The notes under the pieces are model-generated. The model had not been told where the DNA came from. It saw only the letters and a list, made by a program, of their open reading frames with translations, and searched no databases. A DNA stretch of 28,599 nucleotides from JACQXM01 sp964569425 (GTDB lineage: Bacteria; Planctomycetota; Phycisphaerae; UBA1845), in NCBI GenBank assembly GCA_964569425.1, contig CAZMVD010000046.1, positions 1 through 28,599 of the forward strand, given 5' to 3'. Within the stretch, counting starts at the first letter, position 1. Each line of letters starts with the position of its first letter. The translations under genes were made by a program, and so were the position numbers. Below, piece after piece: positions 1-9,600 of the stretch.

Positions 1-642
1 CCGTCGCACCTTCGCTACCTCGCACCGGCCAACCACCGAATCCCGGACAGAATTGCAAACGACTGCGTTGCACGCCGACGCATCGCCCTTGAAGGTTCCG
101 GAAGCACCCGTACACCCGTCGGCGGTGACGCCGTCAATGCACGCATTCGGAAAGCAGCACGCGCCCCGTTCGGGCGGATCACAGGGATTGGGTGAGATGG
201 TGCATGACGTTCCAAAGTCCAGACTCGTTCCACCTGCAGAATCGCAATTCTGCTGAGTAAGGTCGCCAAGGCAGGAGCCATCTCCAAGGCAACATGCCCT
301 GGAGCTTGTTGAAGGACATGCCGAGCCACCGCAACCGGTGCCGTGGCCATAGTAGAATCCCGAGAAGCCCTGCTCGCACCCGTCAATGGTGATTTCTCCG
401 AAGCAGAGGATCCCGTTCAGGCAGCATGCGCCGTTCAAACCAGAGCAGTCCGCTCCGGTGCATTCCGTCCCGGCGCCGAGAAAGGTTCCCGAAGAACCAT
501 GGCATTCCGACTCCGTTCTCATCACGCACGCGCCGAGCGATCCGCAACAGGCGCCTATCTGGCTCCATGCAGTGCTCGCGCCGGCCCACAGTAACCAACA
601 GCTACTGCCCAGAATGATCGAAATTCCCTTTCGACCGACCAT
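1..642 (-). CDS. Cys-rich secreted protein with four GACC repeats (3' end outside window)
   Basis: The reading frame is open from an ATG at 640-642 to the window edge (214 codons, no stop), so the C-terminus is missing. The N-terminus is a signal-peptide-like hydrophobic stretch (about residues 7-27). It is followed by four tandem units of about 40 residues, each opening with (G/R)ACC and carrying further cysteines and a G-x-(F/Y/S)-rich turn before the next C; the first begins at Gly30. This layout recurs in two other proteins of this window (6615-11609 and 14780-15865) and is common in planctomycete exported proteins. The start is well supported: an AAGGAGG-type ribosome binding site lies in the last codons of the upstream gene, and that gene's TAA overlaps this ATG by one base, so translation is probably coupled. 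Disulfide-stabilised surface or extracellular protein is an inference; the exact function is unknown. Confidence 0.75.
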   Translation of the reverse strand, partial: MVGRKGISIILGSSCWLLWAGASTAWSQIGACCGSLGACVMRTESECHGSSGTFLGAGTECTGADCSGLNGACCLNGILCFGEITIDGCEQGFSGFYYGHGTGCGGSACPSTSSRACCLGDGSCLGDLTQQNCDSAGGTSLDFGTSCTISPNPCDPPERGACCFPNACIDGVTADGCTGASGTFKGDASACNAVVCNSVRDSVVGRCEVAKVRR

Positions 643-2387
643 TACTTCACCTCCTTGACTTCTGCGGCGCCCATTGCGCGTTCCATTCGCTCGATCCGTC
701 CGGCCAGGTCATCGATCAGTCGCTGTTGGTCCGCAATCTGCTGGGACTGGGCCTTGATGGCTTCCACGAGCAGAGGGGTGAGCCGGCTGTAGTCCAGGCC
801 GATCGCGTCCACACCGTTTTCCTCGTAAGCCACGATTTCCGGCAACACGGCGCCCACCTCTTCGGCGATAAAGCCCACGTCGTGGTGACCCCCGCGCTCC
901 GGTTTCCAGTCAAAGTAACAGCCCCGCAGCCGCGCCACCTTGTCCAGCGGCGAATCAATCGTGCGGATGTTGTTCTTCCAGCGAATCGAAGAGGATGACC
1001 CGTAATCTGTGCCGGCCCCCATGGCATAGAAATCAAACCCGCTTGCACTCGCGGCATTACCCCGCACACCATAGGTCACACCCGAGGCGAAGAGGGCAGT
1101 CCCGATGATTCCAGTTCCTCCTGACCCGGCATTAATCGCGTTCACGGCAAAACTCGATGACCCGGCAGCAAAGGCCCTGATGCCCGACCCCCCCAACGAG
1201 CCCGAAACGTCCATTTGGTAGCCCGAATCGGGTGAAGCGGTGCCAACGCCCACTCGTCCAACGGCGTCAACAAAGACGGCATTCGAGGGGCTGCCGTCTG
1301 AGGCGGCCAGCGTGCTATGGAAATGGCTGGTGCCGATACTGGCGGCCGTGTCGATGATCGTTCCATCCGGCAGTTCAAAACCGCCGGTCATCGAGCGAAT
1401 CACTCCGTTGACCGTCAGAGGATCGCTGGGCGCATTGGTCCCGATACCCACGCCCCCGCCGGCACGGATCAGAAACTGGTTCTGTCCCGTGGAAGCGAAG
1501 TCGGCGTTCGTGGAGTCGGCCCAGACGAACGATCCGACATCCCCGTTTGGGCCGCCGCCCATAGCAGAGTTTCGGACTTTTGCACGCCGCCCGGCCGCGA
1601 AGCTGAAGTTGCCACCCGCGAGGTTCGAAACGCCGCCGGGAATCGTAGACCATGGTCCTTCGGCAATATTTTCGGCACCTCCGCCGACGGTGGATCGATC
1701 GCCGCTGGCTGTGTTCGCTGTCCCGCCGCCGACGGCCGAGACAACGCCGCTGGCCCTGTTTTCGGCGCCGCCAGCAACGGTGCTAGACAAGCCGCTGGCC
1801 GTGTTCGAAGCGCCGCCGCCGACGGTGCCCCAGTTGTCCGTCACCTGGTTTGGAGCAAAGGACACGCCTCCGCCGCCGATAGAGGCTCCATGTACACCGG
1901 CCGTGACTGTGTTTCCGGAATATCCGCCGATCATGTTCGGGCTGGTGGCGTTTTGCTGGGTGTAAAGCCCCGGCAGGGCGAGCGCGTAGGGCGCCGGCGT
2001 CACCTTCTGCCGTGGATCGAGCGTGGTGAAGCTCGGCGCACACGGCGACTCGCAACAGACTAGAATCTCGATCCACCGCGCCTCGCCGTTGAATGCGCCG
2101 CCGCTGCCTGAGCTGAAGTCAAGGTCTGTGGTGAACTTTCCATCGGTGACCTCCAGGGTCCGGTCTTCGACCGCGCCGACCTGCGCTCCGCCCGTGACTG
2201 CGTCCCAGAGCACAAACTGGAAATCGCACACCCCGGTGACCGGTGTGTCGTCGTCCAATAGTTCGCCCTGAAAGGTGAATTCATACCCCAGGTTCGCCGC
2301 CGCCGCTCGCGGGCCAGTGGCCGCGACGAACAAACCCGGCACCAAGAGTCCCAGCAGCCATCGCCCTGTCCTTTGATGCTCCGACAT
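642..2387 (-). CDS. Exported protein with YadA-head-like repeats and C-terminal S74 intramolecular chaperone domain
   Basis: The protein has 581 residues from the ATG at 2387. AGGAG at 2398-2402 precedes this start, and a signal peptide ending near AAAA at about residue 31 follows it; a longer frame starts at 2420 but lacks that support. Residues about 185-265 hold repeats of the form GG-x-x-N-x-A-x-G, as in trimeric autotransporter head domains, followed by a SFVWADS segment. Two VGIGT/VGVGT-type stretches lie in the middle. Residues about 463-545 match the Peptidase_S74 (endosialidase tailspike chaperone) domain: Ser-rich SSSSIRWKNNI, then DVGFIAEEV and LDYSRLTPLL. A short coiled coil (about 547-570) ends the protein. 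In known S74 proteins this domain assembles a trimer and then cleaves itself off at a Ser near its start. A trimeric fibre or adhesin on the cell surface is the likely role. It is the first gene of an operon with the Cys-rich gene at 1-642. Confidence 0.85.
   Translation of the reverse strand: MSEHQRTGRWLLGLLVPGLFVAATGPRAAAANLGYEFTFQGELLDDDTPVTGVCDFQFVLWDAVTGGAQVGAVEDRTLEVTDGKFTTDLDFSSGSGGAFNGEARWIEILVCCESPCAPSFTTLDPRQKVTPAPYALALPGLYTQQNATSPNMIGGYSGNTVTAGVHGASIGGGGVSFAPNQVTDNWGTVGGGASNTASGLSSTVAGGAENRASGVVSAVGGGTANTASGDRSTVGGGAENIAEGPWSTIPGGVSNLAGGNFSFAAGRRAKVRNSAMGGGPNGDVGSFVWADSTNADFASTGQNQFLIRAGGGVGIGTNAPSDPLTVNGVIRSMTGGFELPDGTIIDTAASIGTSHFHSTLAASDGSPSNAVFVDAVGRVGVGTASPDSGYQMDVSGSLGGSGIRAFAAGSSSFAVNAINAGSGGTGIIGTALFASGVTYGVRGNAASASGFDFYAMGAGTDYGSSSSIRWKNNIRTIDSPLDKVARLRGCYFDWKPERGGHHDVGFIAEEVGAVLPEIVAYEENGVDAIGLDYSRLTPLLVEAIKAQSQQIADQQRLIDDLAGRIERMERAMGAAEVKEVK
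1592..1835 (-). repeat. YadA-head-like GGxxNxAxG coding repeats
   Basis: About five degenerate units of about 14-15 residues (GGGASNTASG, AGGAENRASG, GGGTANTASG, GGGAENIAEG, PGGVSNLAGG) are encoded here within the S74-domain protein. In trimeric autotransporter heads such units form a left-handed beta roll. Confidence 0.75.
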
Positions 2388-2816
2388 GATATCTTTTCTC
2401 CTAGCCGCGAGAGGCCGCAAGGCCGCTCTCCGACGCCTGTGACCACCCGTCGACCCATGGCCGGCGGTAGGCGGCGATGCCCGTTGGCGCGCCGCCTCTG
2501 CTGCTCATAGACCGATTCCGGGGGGGCCATAACGCAATGGGGACGAATTGGGTGTTTTGTGCTGTTCGTCCGAGAGGGCGCATACTTACCGGAAATGAAA
2601 CCGGCCGGTCAGACGAACCGCCAGGCCGGTTCTTATCGGGCGCTGCACAGAACAGGTCGCGCCGGTGCCGTTGTCAATGGCCAACGTACATTCTGTGCGT
2701 GCGGCAACGGCTGGCTCTTGTGGTGCGATGCCAGAATCAATACCATGTTTGGTGTCCTGGTCGAAATTCGTTCGGGGCCGTTTCAGCACTCAAACAACGC
2801 TCGGCAGGGGCGCTGC
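2388..2816. other. Divergent intergenic region with an 8-bp inverted repeat
   Basis: This stretch separates the S74 operon (minus) from the sigma factor (plus) and should hold both promoters. A perfect inverted repeat AACCGGCC/GGCCGGTT lies at 2599-2606 and 2624-2631 with a 17-nt spacer; it could be an operator or an mRNA hairpin. A run of seven G is at about 2520-2526. I could not pick a convincing -35/-10 pair for either direction. The sigma reading frame stays open back to 2559, so part of this region could be coding if the gene starts earlier. Confidence 0.4.
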
Positions 2817-3554
2817 TTGCACGAAGATGCCAAATACCAGACCACCAGCGCCTCCCTGCTGGTGCGCGTACGCGACCCGGCGGACGAGCACTCCTGGCGC
2901 GAGTTTGAAGCGCGTTACGGCGATCTGGTACTCGGATATTGTCGAAATCGCGGCCTCCAGCCCGCGGATGCCGAGGACGTTCGCCAGGCCGTCTGGATCA
3001 ACCTGTCCAAAGGATTGCGGAACTTCGAGTACGACCCGGCGCGGGGTCGATTTCGCAGCTACCTGGGGCGCGCGGTCCGAAATGCCATTTCCCGACACTT
3101 CGCGCGTTATGCTTCTGCGGACGGCGCGCTAGATACCGGTGTCCTCGCCAGTGTGCCCGGCGGCGACAGCGAGGCGGACGAGGTCTGGGAACAGGAATGG
3201 GTCAACCATCATTACCGCCTCGCCATACGCACGATTGAATCGACCTTTGAAGTCCGCAGCGTGTCCATCTTCACCCGGCTGCTGGCGGGCGAAAAGGCGA
3301 GCGACCTGGCTGTTGAGTACGGCGTGTCGGCGGCGGCCATCAACCAGGTCAAGCATCGCATTCGCGAACGGATGAAGGAGCTGATCGCCGCGCAGATTCG
3401 CGAAGAAGACGATCCTGAGACCTATGGAGAACTTCGAACCGATTCCTGCTTAGGGCGGCGGCGAAGCGGGGCTCCACGGCCCGGCGTTGCCGGCGGAAAC
3501 GCTGCGCGCGTTTGGTTTCGACCTGCCGCCCGACGACTGGATGGAGCGAGTTGA
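2817..3554 (+). CDS. ECF-type RNA polymerase sigma factor, planctomycete kinase-linked type
   Basis: The product contains sigma region 2 (from SLLVRVRDPADEHSWREF through DAEDVRQAVW to FRSYLGRAVRNAI) and region 4 (IFTRLLAGEKASDLAVEYGV then an INQVKHRIRERMKEL recognition-helix segment). It would recruit RNA polymerase to a specific set of promoters. The start is uncertain. TTG at 2817, preceded by AGGGG at 2806-2810, gives the short N-terminus typical of the family; ATG at 2745 and an earlier frame start at 2559 are alternatives, but their added residues do not look like a sigma factor. The last 30-40 residues, rich in R, G and A, run out of frame into the kinase gene and look unlike a usual sigma tail. 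Sigma factors paired with membrane Ser/Thr kinases are well known in planctomycetes, and the adjacent kinase is the likely regulator. Confidence 0.85.
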   Translation: MHEDAKYQTTSASLLVRVRDPADEHSWREFEARYGDLVLGYCRNRGLQPADAEDVRQAVWINLSKGLRNFEYDPARGRFRSYLGRAVRNAISRHFARYASADGALDTGVLASVPGGDSEADEVWEQEWVNHHYRLAIRTIESTFEVRSVSIFTRLLAGEKASDLAVEYGVSAAAINQVKHRIRERMKELIAAQIREEDDPETYGELRTDSCLGRRRSGAPRPGVAGGNAARVWFRPAARRLDGAS

Positions 3555-6324
3555 ACATGCCGTTTCGGTCCGGCGCTCGGATCGCCATGAGGAATCGACG
3601 GCCGAGGACGAGTTGCCGGGGCAACATGTCGGCCCCTACGAACTGCTTGAAAAAATCGGCGCCGGCGGCATGGGCGCCGTGTGGCGCGCGCGCCGCGCCG
3701 ACAAACGGCCCGACCGCGTGGTTGCGTTGAAGTTGATTCGGCGCGGCACGCCGTCGCGCAGCGCCGAACAGCGGTTTCGCCTCGAAGAGCAGGTGCTCTC
3801 GCGCCTGTCCCACCCGCACATCGCCACGCTCTTCGACTGCGGCGTCAGCGCCTCGGGCCGGCCCTATCTCATCATGGAATACGTCGAGGGCGAGTCGATC
3901 CTCGAGTACGCCGAGCGCCGCGTTCTTTCGATCGAACAGCGATTGTCATTGTTCCAACAGGTCTGTTCTGCGGTTCAATATGCCCACGGCGCCCTGGTTC
4001 TGCACCGCGACATCAAGCCCGGCAATATCCTCGTCGCCGCCGACGGTTCCGCCAAACTGCTGGACTTCGGCATCGCCAAACTGCTCGATGACGAAGTCGC
4101 CCCCGGCATGACCGCCACCGACGTCCGACTGCTGACGCCGCGCTACGCCAGCCCGGAGCAGGTGCAGGGCCATCGATTGACGACCGCATCGGACCAGTAC
4201 TCGCTGGCCGTCGTGCTCTTCGAACTGCTGACCGGACAGTCGCCCTATCGGCTCGAGACCGGGACCCGCGCCGAGATCGAACGCGCCGTGCTCGAGCAGG
4301 AGGTGCGACGTCCGAGCAGCATGGTATCGGCCGACGCCACGGCGCCGCGTGGTCATCGTGTTCTCGCGCGGTTGCAGGGCGATCTGGATACGATCCTCAT
4401 CAAAGCCCTGCAGAAGGACCCCCTGCGTCGCTACCCGTCGGTGGGCCACCTGGCCGCCGACATCGACAGACATCTGAACGGATTGCCGATCTCGGCCGCC
4501 CCCGATTCACTCGGATATCGCGCTTCCCGATTCGTCGCGCGCAACAAAGGACTGGTCGCGGGAATGATCACCGCCCTGGTCGCGCTGCTTGCGGCGACTG
4601 CGGTCTCGACCTCCTATGCGCTGCGCGAGGCGCGCGCACGCGGTGAGGCCGAGAAGCGGGCCGGCGAACTGGCTCAGGTCGCGGCCTTCCAGGAGTTGCA
4701 GCTTTCCGGCGTCGAGCCCGAGGTGATGGGCGCCGGATTGCGCAAGGCGATTCTCGAACGGCAGCAACTGGCGCTGGATCGATCCGGCACCGAAGGCGCG
4801 GACGAAATCGCCGCGCTTGAGAGACTGTCGCAATCCCTCGTCGGCGTTAACTTCACGGACGTAGCGCTGAAACTGTTGCAGGAGAATATCTTTCAGCGCG
4901 CTGTTTCGGCAGCCGACCAGGAGTTCGACGATCAGCCGCTGGTGCATGCGCGGTTGCTTCAGGCCATTGCCTCGACTTTGCACGAACTCGGCATGTTCAA
5001 TGAGGCAACCGATCCACAGGCAGAGGCACTGCGGCTTCGCCGCGACACGTTGGGCGACAACCACGTCGACACCTTGGCCTCGATGGTCAGCTTGGGCAGC
5101 CTGCTCGCGGCACAAGCCAAACTGCCCGAGGCCGAAGCCGCCTTGCGGGCTGCCGCCATTCGCTGCCGGCAAGTTCTGGGCGCCGACCATCCCCATACCC
5201 TCAAGGCTGACTACACGCTGGGTTCATTGCTCACAACCATGGGAAGCCTGGGAGACGCAGAGACCCAGTTGACGCAGACGCTGCAAGACTGCCGTCGCGT
5301 CCTGGGCAACGACCACCGGCAGACGCTCTTGACGCTTCTGGCGGTCGGCAATGTCTACCTCGCCCAGGGCAGGCTCGGCGATGCCGAGTTGATGCTGCGC
5401 GAGGCCGCCGACAGCCAGCGCCGACTCCTCGGCCCGACGCACTCCGACACATTGGGATCCATTAATAACCTGGCGGCCACGCTCAAGGAACAAGGTAAGT
5501 TCGCCGAGGCGGAGACCTATTACCGAGAGGCTGTAGAGGGTTATCGAACCCTGCTGGGCGACGATCACCCCGATACCCTGCGCGCCATTATCAACCTTGG
5601 TTCGCTCTATCAGGTCCAGGGCCGGATTGACGAAGCGGAGCCGTACTACCGGGAGGCGCTCGATGGTACCCGCATGGCCCTCGGTAAAGACCATCCGTTG
5701 ACGTTGACGGCAACCAACAACATGGGGCATTTCCTTCAATCACAACGCAAACTGACCGAGGCTGAACCCTATGTCCGCGAGGTGTTGGAAAGCGCCCGAT
5801 TGGTTTTTGGCGAAGATCACGCTAACACGTTGACATGCCTTAACAATTTGGGAGCGTTGCTCAGAGAACTGGGGCGGCCTGCAGAGGCCGAACCCTATTA
5901 CCGCCAGGCGCTCGAAGGACGCCGACGGGTCTTGGGCGACGATCACTTCAATAGCCTGTTCTCGATCTCCATCATGGGCGTGTTGATGCGTGAACTCAAG
6001 CGCTACGAGGAATCGGTAGCGCTGGGGGAAGAGGCCATTCGTCGCGGACGAACCGCGCTTCCGGCAGGGCATTGGGCTCTCGGGGGCTTTCTCTCCAGTC
6101 ACGCCGCCACGCTCATGGAACTCGGTCGGCTCGACGAGGCTGAAGCCGCGGCACTGGAAGGCTATCAGGTGCTCATCGACACGGTGGGTGAGAAACACTA
6201 TCTGACCATCGGCTGCGTTAAGCTGCTCGTCAAACTCTACAAGCGCATGGAGAACGAGGAACGGGCGGCGCATTGGAAACAGGTACTCAATCCGGAAGAG
6301 TCGGCCCAAGGCCAAGGCGAATGA
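3487..6324 (+). CDS. Membrane Ser/Thr protein kinase with kinesin-light-chain-type TPR array
   Basis: The product has 945 residues from the TTG at 3487. The cytoplasmic kinase domain spans about 51-333: glycine loop GAGGMGAV, Lys82 in VVALK, HRDIKPGN (Asp175), DFG at 193-195 and the SPE motif ending at Glu224, so it should be active. One membrane helix follows at about 355-379. From about 520 come nine tandem units of exactly 42 residues, each starting like LGxxHxxTL and carrying a xxGxxxEAExxxREA core, plus a partial tenth; these are TPR_10/TPR_12-type. An in-frame TAG at 3451-3453 limits the start; ATG 3541 is the alternative and neither has a strong ribosome binding site. The gene overlaps the sigma gene by 68 bases out of frame. 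The kinase probably phosphorylates that sigma factor or a partner after sensing a signal through the TPR domain on the other side of the membrane (inference). Confidence 0.93.
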   Translation: MPAETLRAFGFDLPPDDWMERVEHAVSVRRSDRHEESTAEDELPGQHVGPYELLEKIGAGGMGAVWRARRADKRPDRVVALKLIRRGTPSRSAEQRFRLEEQVLSRLSHPHIATLFDCGVSASGRPYLIMEYVEGESILEYAERRVLSIEQRLSLFQQVCSAVQYAHGALVLHRDIKPGNILVAADGSAKLLDFGIAKLLDDEVAPGMTATDVRLLTPRYASPEQVQGHRLTTASDQYSLAVVLFELLTGQSPYRLETGTRAEIERAVLEQEVRRPSSMVSADATAPRGHRVLARLQGDLDTILIKALQKDPLRRYPSVGHLAADIDRHLNGLPISAAPDSLGYRASRFVARNKGLVAGMITALVALLAATAVSTSYALREARARGEAEKRAGELAQVAAFQELQLSGVEPEVMGAGLRKAILERQQLALDRSGTEGADEIAALERLSQSLVGVNFTDVALKLLQENIFQRAVSAADQEFDDQPLVHARLLQAIASTLHELGMFNEATDPQAEALRLRRDTLGDNHVDTLASMVSLGSLLAAQAKLPEAEAALRAAAIRCRQVLGADHPHTLKADYTLGSLLTTMGSLGDAETQLTQTLQDCRRVLGNDHRQTLLTLLAVGNVYLAQGRLGDAELMLREAADSQRRLLGPTHSDTLGSINNLAATLKEQGKFAEAETYYREAVEGYRTLLGDDHPDTLRAIINLGSLYQVQGRIDEAEPYYREALDGTRMALGKDHPLTLTATNNMGHFLQSQRKLTEAEPYVREVLESARLVFGEDHANTLTCLNNLGALLRELGRPAEAEPYYRQALEGRRRVLGDDHFNSLFSISIMGVLMRELKRYEESVALGEEAIRRGRTALPAGHWALGGFLSSHAATLMELGRLDEAEAAALEGYQVLIDTVGEKHYLTIGCVKLLVKLYKRMENEERAAHWKQVLNPEESAQGQGE

Positions 6325-6543
6325 TTCTCTGACGGCGATTTTGGACGAACGGCAAGGGGCATTCGAGTTTCCTGGTATGTCAGCTCCGGAGCTTCGAGCA
6401 ATACTCCGCCGGAAACGATGGGATTGCGCGGTCGGTGCCCGAAACCTGAGATCGATCCCGCGCTAGATTTATTCAAGCAGACGATTCCCGGTTGCGATTC
6501 GGGATTCTGTTCGGGATCAGCCTCCGATAGTACTTGGTTCAAG

Positions 6544-6583
6544 AAAAAAGGGGCGGGCGCTCGTGTGACGAACGCCCGTCCCC
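6544..6583 (-). terminator. Intrinsic terminator of the large Cys-rich gene
   Basis: GGGGCGGGCG (6550-6559) pairs with CGCCCGTCCCC (6573-6583) apart from one bulged T at 6579. The interval contains a further TCGT/ACGA pairing (6561-6564 with 6568-6571). The six A at 6544-6549 become a U run immediately after the hairpin in the leftward transcript. The site lies 32 bases past the stop of the gene ending at 6615. The hairpin could also slow plus-strand transcription coming from the kinase gene. Confidence 0.85.
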
Positions 6584-6614
6584 GGTTTACCTCTTCACTG
6601 ATCTTCAGCAGACC

Positions 6615-9600
6615 CTACGGACAAACCGGACAAGTCGTCGGGTCCTTGCTGAACGGATAGTTCTCGCCCTGGAACGCCTTGATGAGCAGGAACACGTCCG
6701 CGATGTTGGTGACCTTGTTCAGGCACGGATCGACCGCGCTGACCGCCTGCACGTCGGTCACCGTTCCATGCGGCTTGGACGGCAGGTTTTGGAAGCCTTG
6801 CAGTGCGGCGATGAAGTCGTTGGTGTTCACCACCTCGTTGGGCGGCGTCCACTGCACGCCGTCAAACGAGCCCACCGTGTCGCCCCAATCCTTGCCCGAC
6901 GGCTGGACGATAGTGGTCACGGTCAATGGGTTTGAGTGGACGACCAGGTTCTCGGTCGCGGTGACCTCATAGACCGCCACCGGCACGATTTCGCAATCGC
7001 CGACGTGGACCGCCGCCTCAGTCCACACCCGCAGAACGGGTGAGGCGACCACCTGGGCAATCCCGTTAGCGTCGGGTGTTCCGACCCAGCCGATAGGCCC
7101 GGCCGCGTCCGTCACCTTGTACATCCGATAGGCCGTCAATTCCGTCGAACCGTTCGGCGTAAAGGATACATACCGGTTCTTGGTCCGATCGTGCGGCGCC
7201 GGCGCGGGCAGCGGCCCCTCTGGGGCGACAAAAATCGTGTACACGCCGATGGCTTCGCCCTTGACCGGCGGGCCGCCGGCCTCGGACCGGTTGGCCATGC
7301 CGGTGGCGTCCACGTCCCAGTGCAACTCGATGTCGAAAAACTCGAACGGCTCGTGCGATAGCGCCGTTACGTCGACGTCGATCAGGGCCGACTGCCCGAC
7401 CGGAATCGTAACCGAGTCGATCACCGGCTTGCCGGGCGGCAGCCCGTTGATGGAAACCGGGTTGTCGCCGTCCCCTTGGGCGTCGTGCGGCACCGCGTGA
7501 ACTTCATAATCAAAGGTCTCGTCGGTGTCGCCTTCATTGGTGACCTCGAACGAAAGGGTCCTTGCGGTGCCCACCGGCAGCTTCTCGATGGGGTCCAGCA
7601 GCACGTCCCACTTGATCGCGCACCACGTCTGGGTGCGTTTCAACTGCCCGCCGCAGGTGATCATGTTGCCCGTGTCCACATTGCTGACCACGAACTGATA
7701 GCACGCAGTCTGGCCCACCGACAGCCCCGGCGGCGCCGTGATTGTCACGTTGACCGACATGCACTGCCCCGCGGGTACCGTCATCGAACCCGAAGCCGGC
7801 GAGAATACTGTCGGCCCGGCCACCGTGCATCCCGGTGGGCTGGCGGGTAGCCCGGTCGGCACCCAGTTGTAGGTGTGCGCTCCCGGCGAGTCATTGCAGA
7901 TGGTCAGCGTCGTGACCTTGGTGGTCCCGTTAATGCAATAGCTCAGCACGCTGGGCACGTGGCAGCGATCCTTGCACTTGCCCGCGTTCCACGCGCGGTA
8001 GATGGCCGCAATCTCCGCTGCAGACACCACCCGCCGGAAGATTTGCACCTCGTCGATGTCGCCCTCAAAATGCGACACCGGCTGCTGCTTGGCCCCAATC
8101 CAAAGGGACACGGCGCTGGCCAGGGTCTTGTTTCGCGGCGTCGGGTTGAAGGTCGAGACCGCCACCCCGTCCACGTAGAAAGTGCCGCCGGCCGGCTGGT
8201 CGCGGTCCACAGTGACCGCGACGTGGTGCCACTGACCATCGGCCACGTTGGTGCCGGACGAGTCCGGGAACGCCGTAACACCACCGCCGAACGGGAACCC
8301 TTGGTCACCGAGCTGCAACTCCAGCACACCGTTGTTGAGGTAGAAGCTGTATCCGCGCGTGGTGCTGAAGAACCCACCGGTCGTCTTCAGTTTGTCCACG
8401 ATCGGCTGCGTGCCCGTCTCTTTGCACGTGCGGATCCACGCGTCGATGGAAATGTCCACCGGAATGCAGTTGAGGAAGCTCGTGCAGGTGCCGGCAAAAT
8501 CCAGCGTGCTGTGGTTGGGCACGGTCACGCGGTCATCCACGCCGTCAAAGCGCAGCGCCCGCGACACCATCCCCGGAATCACCGTCGGTCCGTTGGTGTG
8601 CGTGCCGGGGTTGATCGTGGTCATGTCCGCCGCCGTCGGCCCCGTGGGTTCGTCCAGCGGCCACCAGCCGACCAGCGAGGTCGGCGGCTTCACGCACGGC
8701 ATGCAGGGAATCTCCACGTCGCCGATCAGTGTTTTGTTGGAGGTCACGTAATCGCCGTTAACGTCGATGAGCACGCTCTGGAAGACCGTGCCCCCCGTCC
8801 CTGGCGTGTTCTGCAGACCGTAAATGTACTGTGGACCGAACTGGAGCGCATCGCCCGTGGCCCACATGCTCCCGTCGATCTCGTAATCCACGCCGCCCGC
8901 GGCGTTGGTCACGATGCCCCCGAACAAAAAGCCGATGTCGAAATTGTGGCCTGATGGCACCCAATTGATGCCGTTCCATCGGTACTCCAGCACCCGCGAC
9001 GCGTGCGCGGTGGCGCCGGTGTCGCCGTACATGGAGCGCTCGGCGAGCAACATGCACCCGTCGGTAGAGAAGGCGAAGTCGGAAACGGGCATGGAATCGA
9101 CGCTGAACCAGGATAGGGGAGGCAGATTGGGGAGGGTAATCTCAAGCGTTGCGCTGGCGCTTTGATCGAACTCGCATCCCTTCAGCGGTACCGACCAGAC
9201 CGTGTTGTTGGTCGTGGTCGAGACGCGGAAGTCCTCCTCCCAGATGCCGTAGTACACGCGCCGGTTGTACACGTGCACGCCCCACGGCCGGTCGCCCAGA
9301 GGGGCGAAGCCGGCAGTGCCGCTGTCCGGCACGCCGTGGTCATACGCCTGCACGATCGTGCCGGCTGCGTTAATACGATAGATCTTGCCGTCCTCAAAGT
9401 TGGTCACGAAGAACTGACGGCACACGCAGTCGTAGGCGATGTTGCCCAGCCCTGGTCCCGTGTTGGGCAACGTGGCAAAGACCGAGACCGCTCCAGTCAC
9501 CGCGTCCAGGCGATAGACCGCGCCCGGGCCGCCGATGCCGACGGTGGACGCCCCGTAGGAGGTCGAGGCGGTCACGTAGATGTTGCCCGGACGATCCAGC

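Noticed and set aside
1240..1965. Pro/Ala-rich plus-strand frame antisense to the S74 gene
   Set aside because: It is the complement of the GGxxNxAxG repeats; the Pro-rich composition is an artefact of that.
7875..8954. 359-codon plus-strand frame inside the same gene
   Set aside because: Shadow of the minus-strand gene; Arg/His-rich low-complexity translation and no ribosome binding site.
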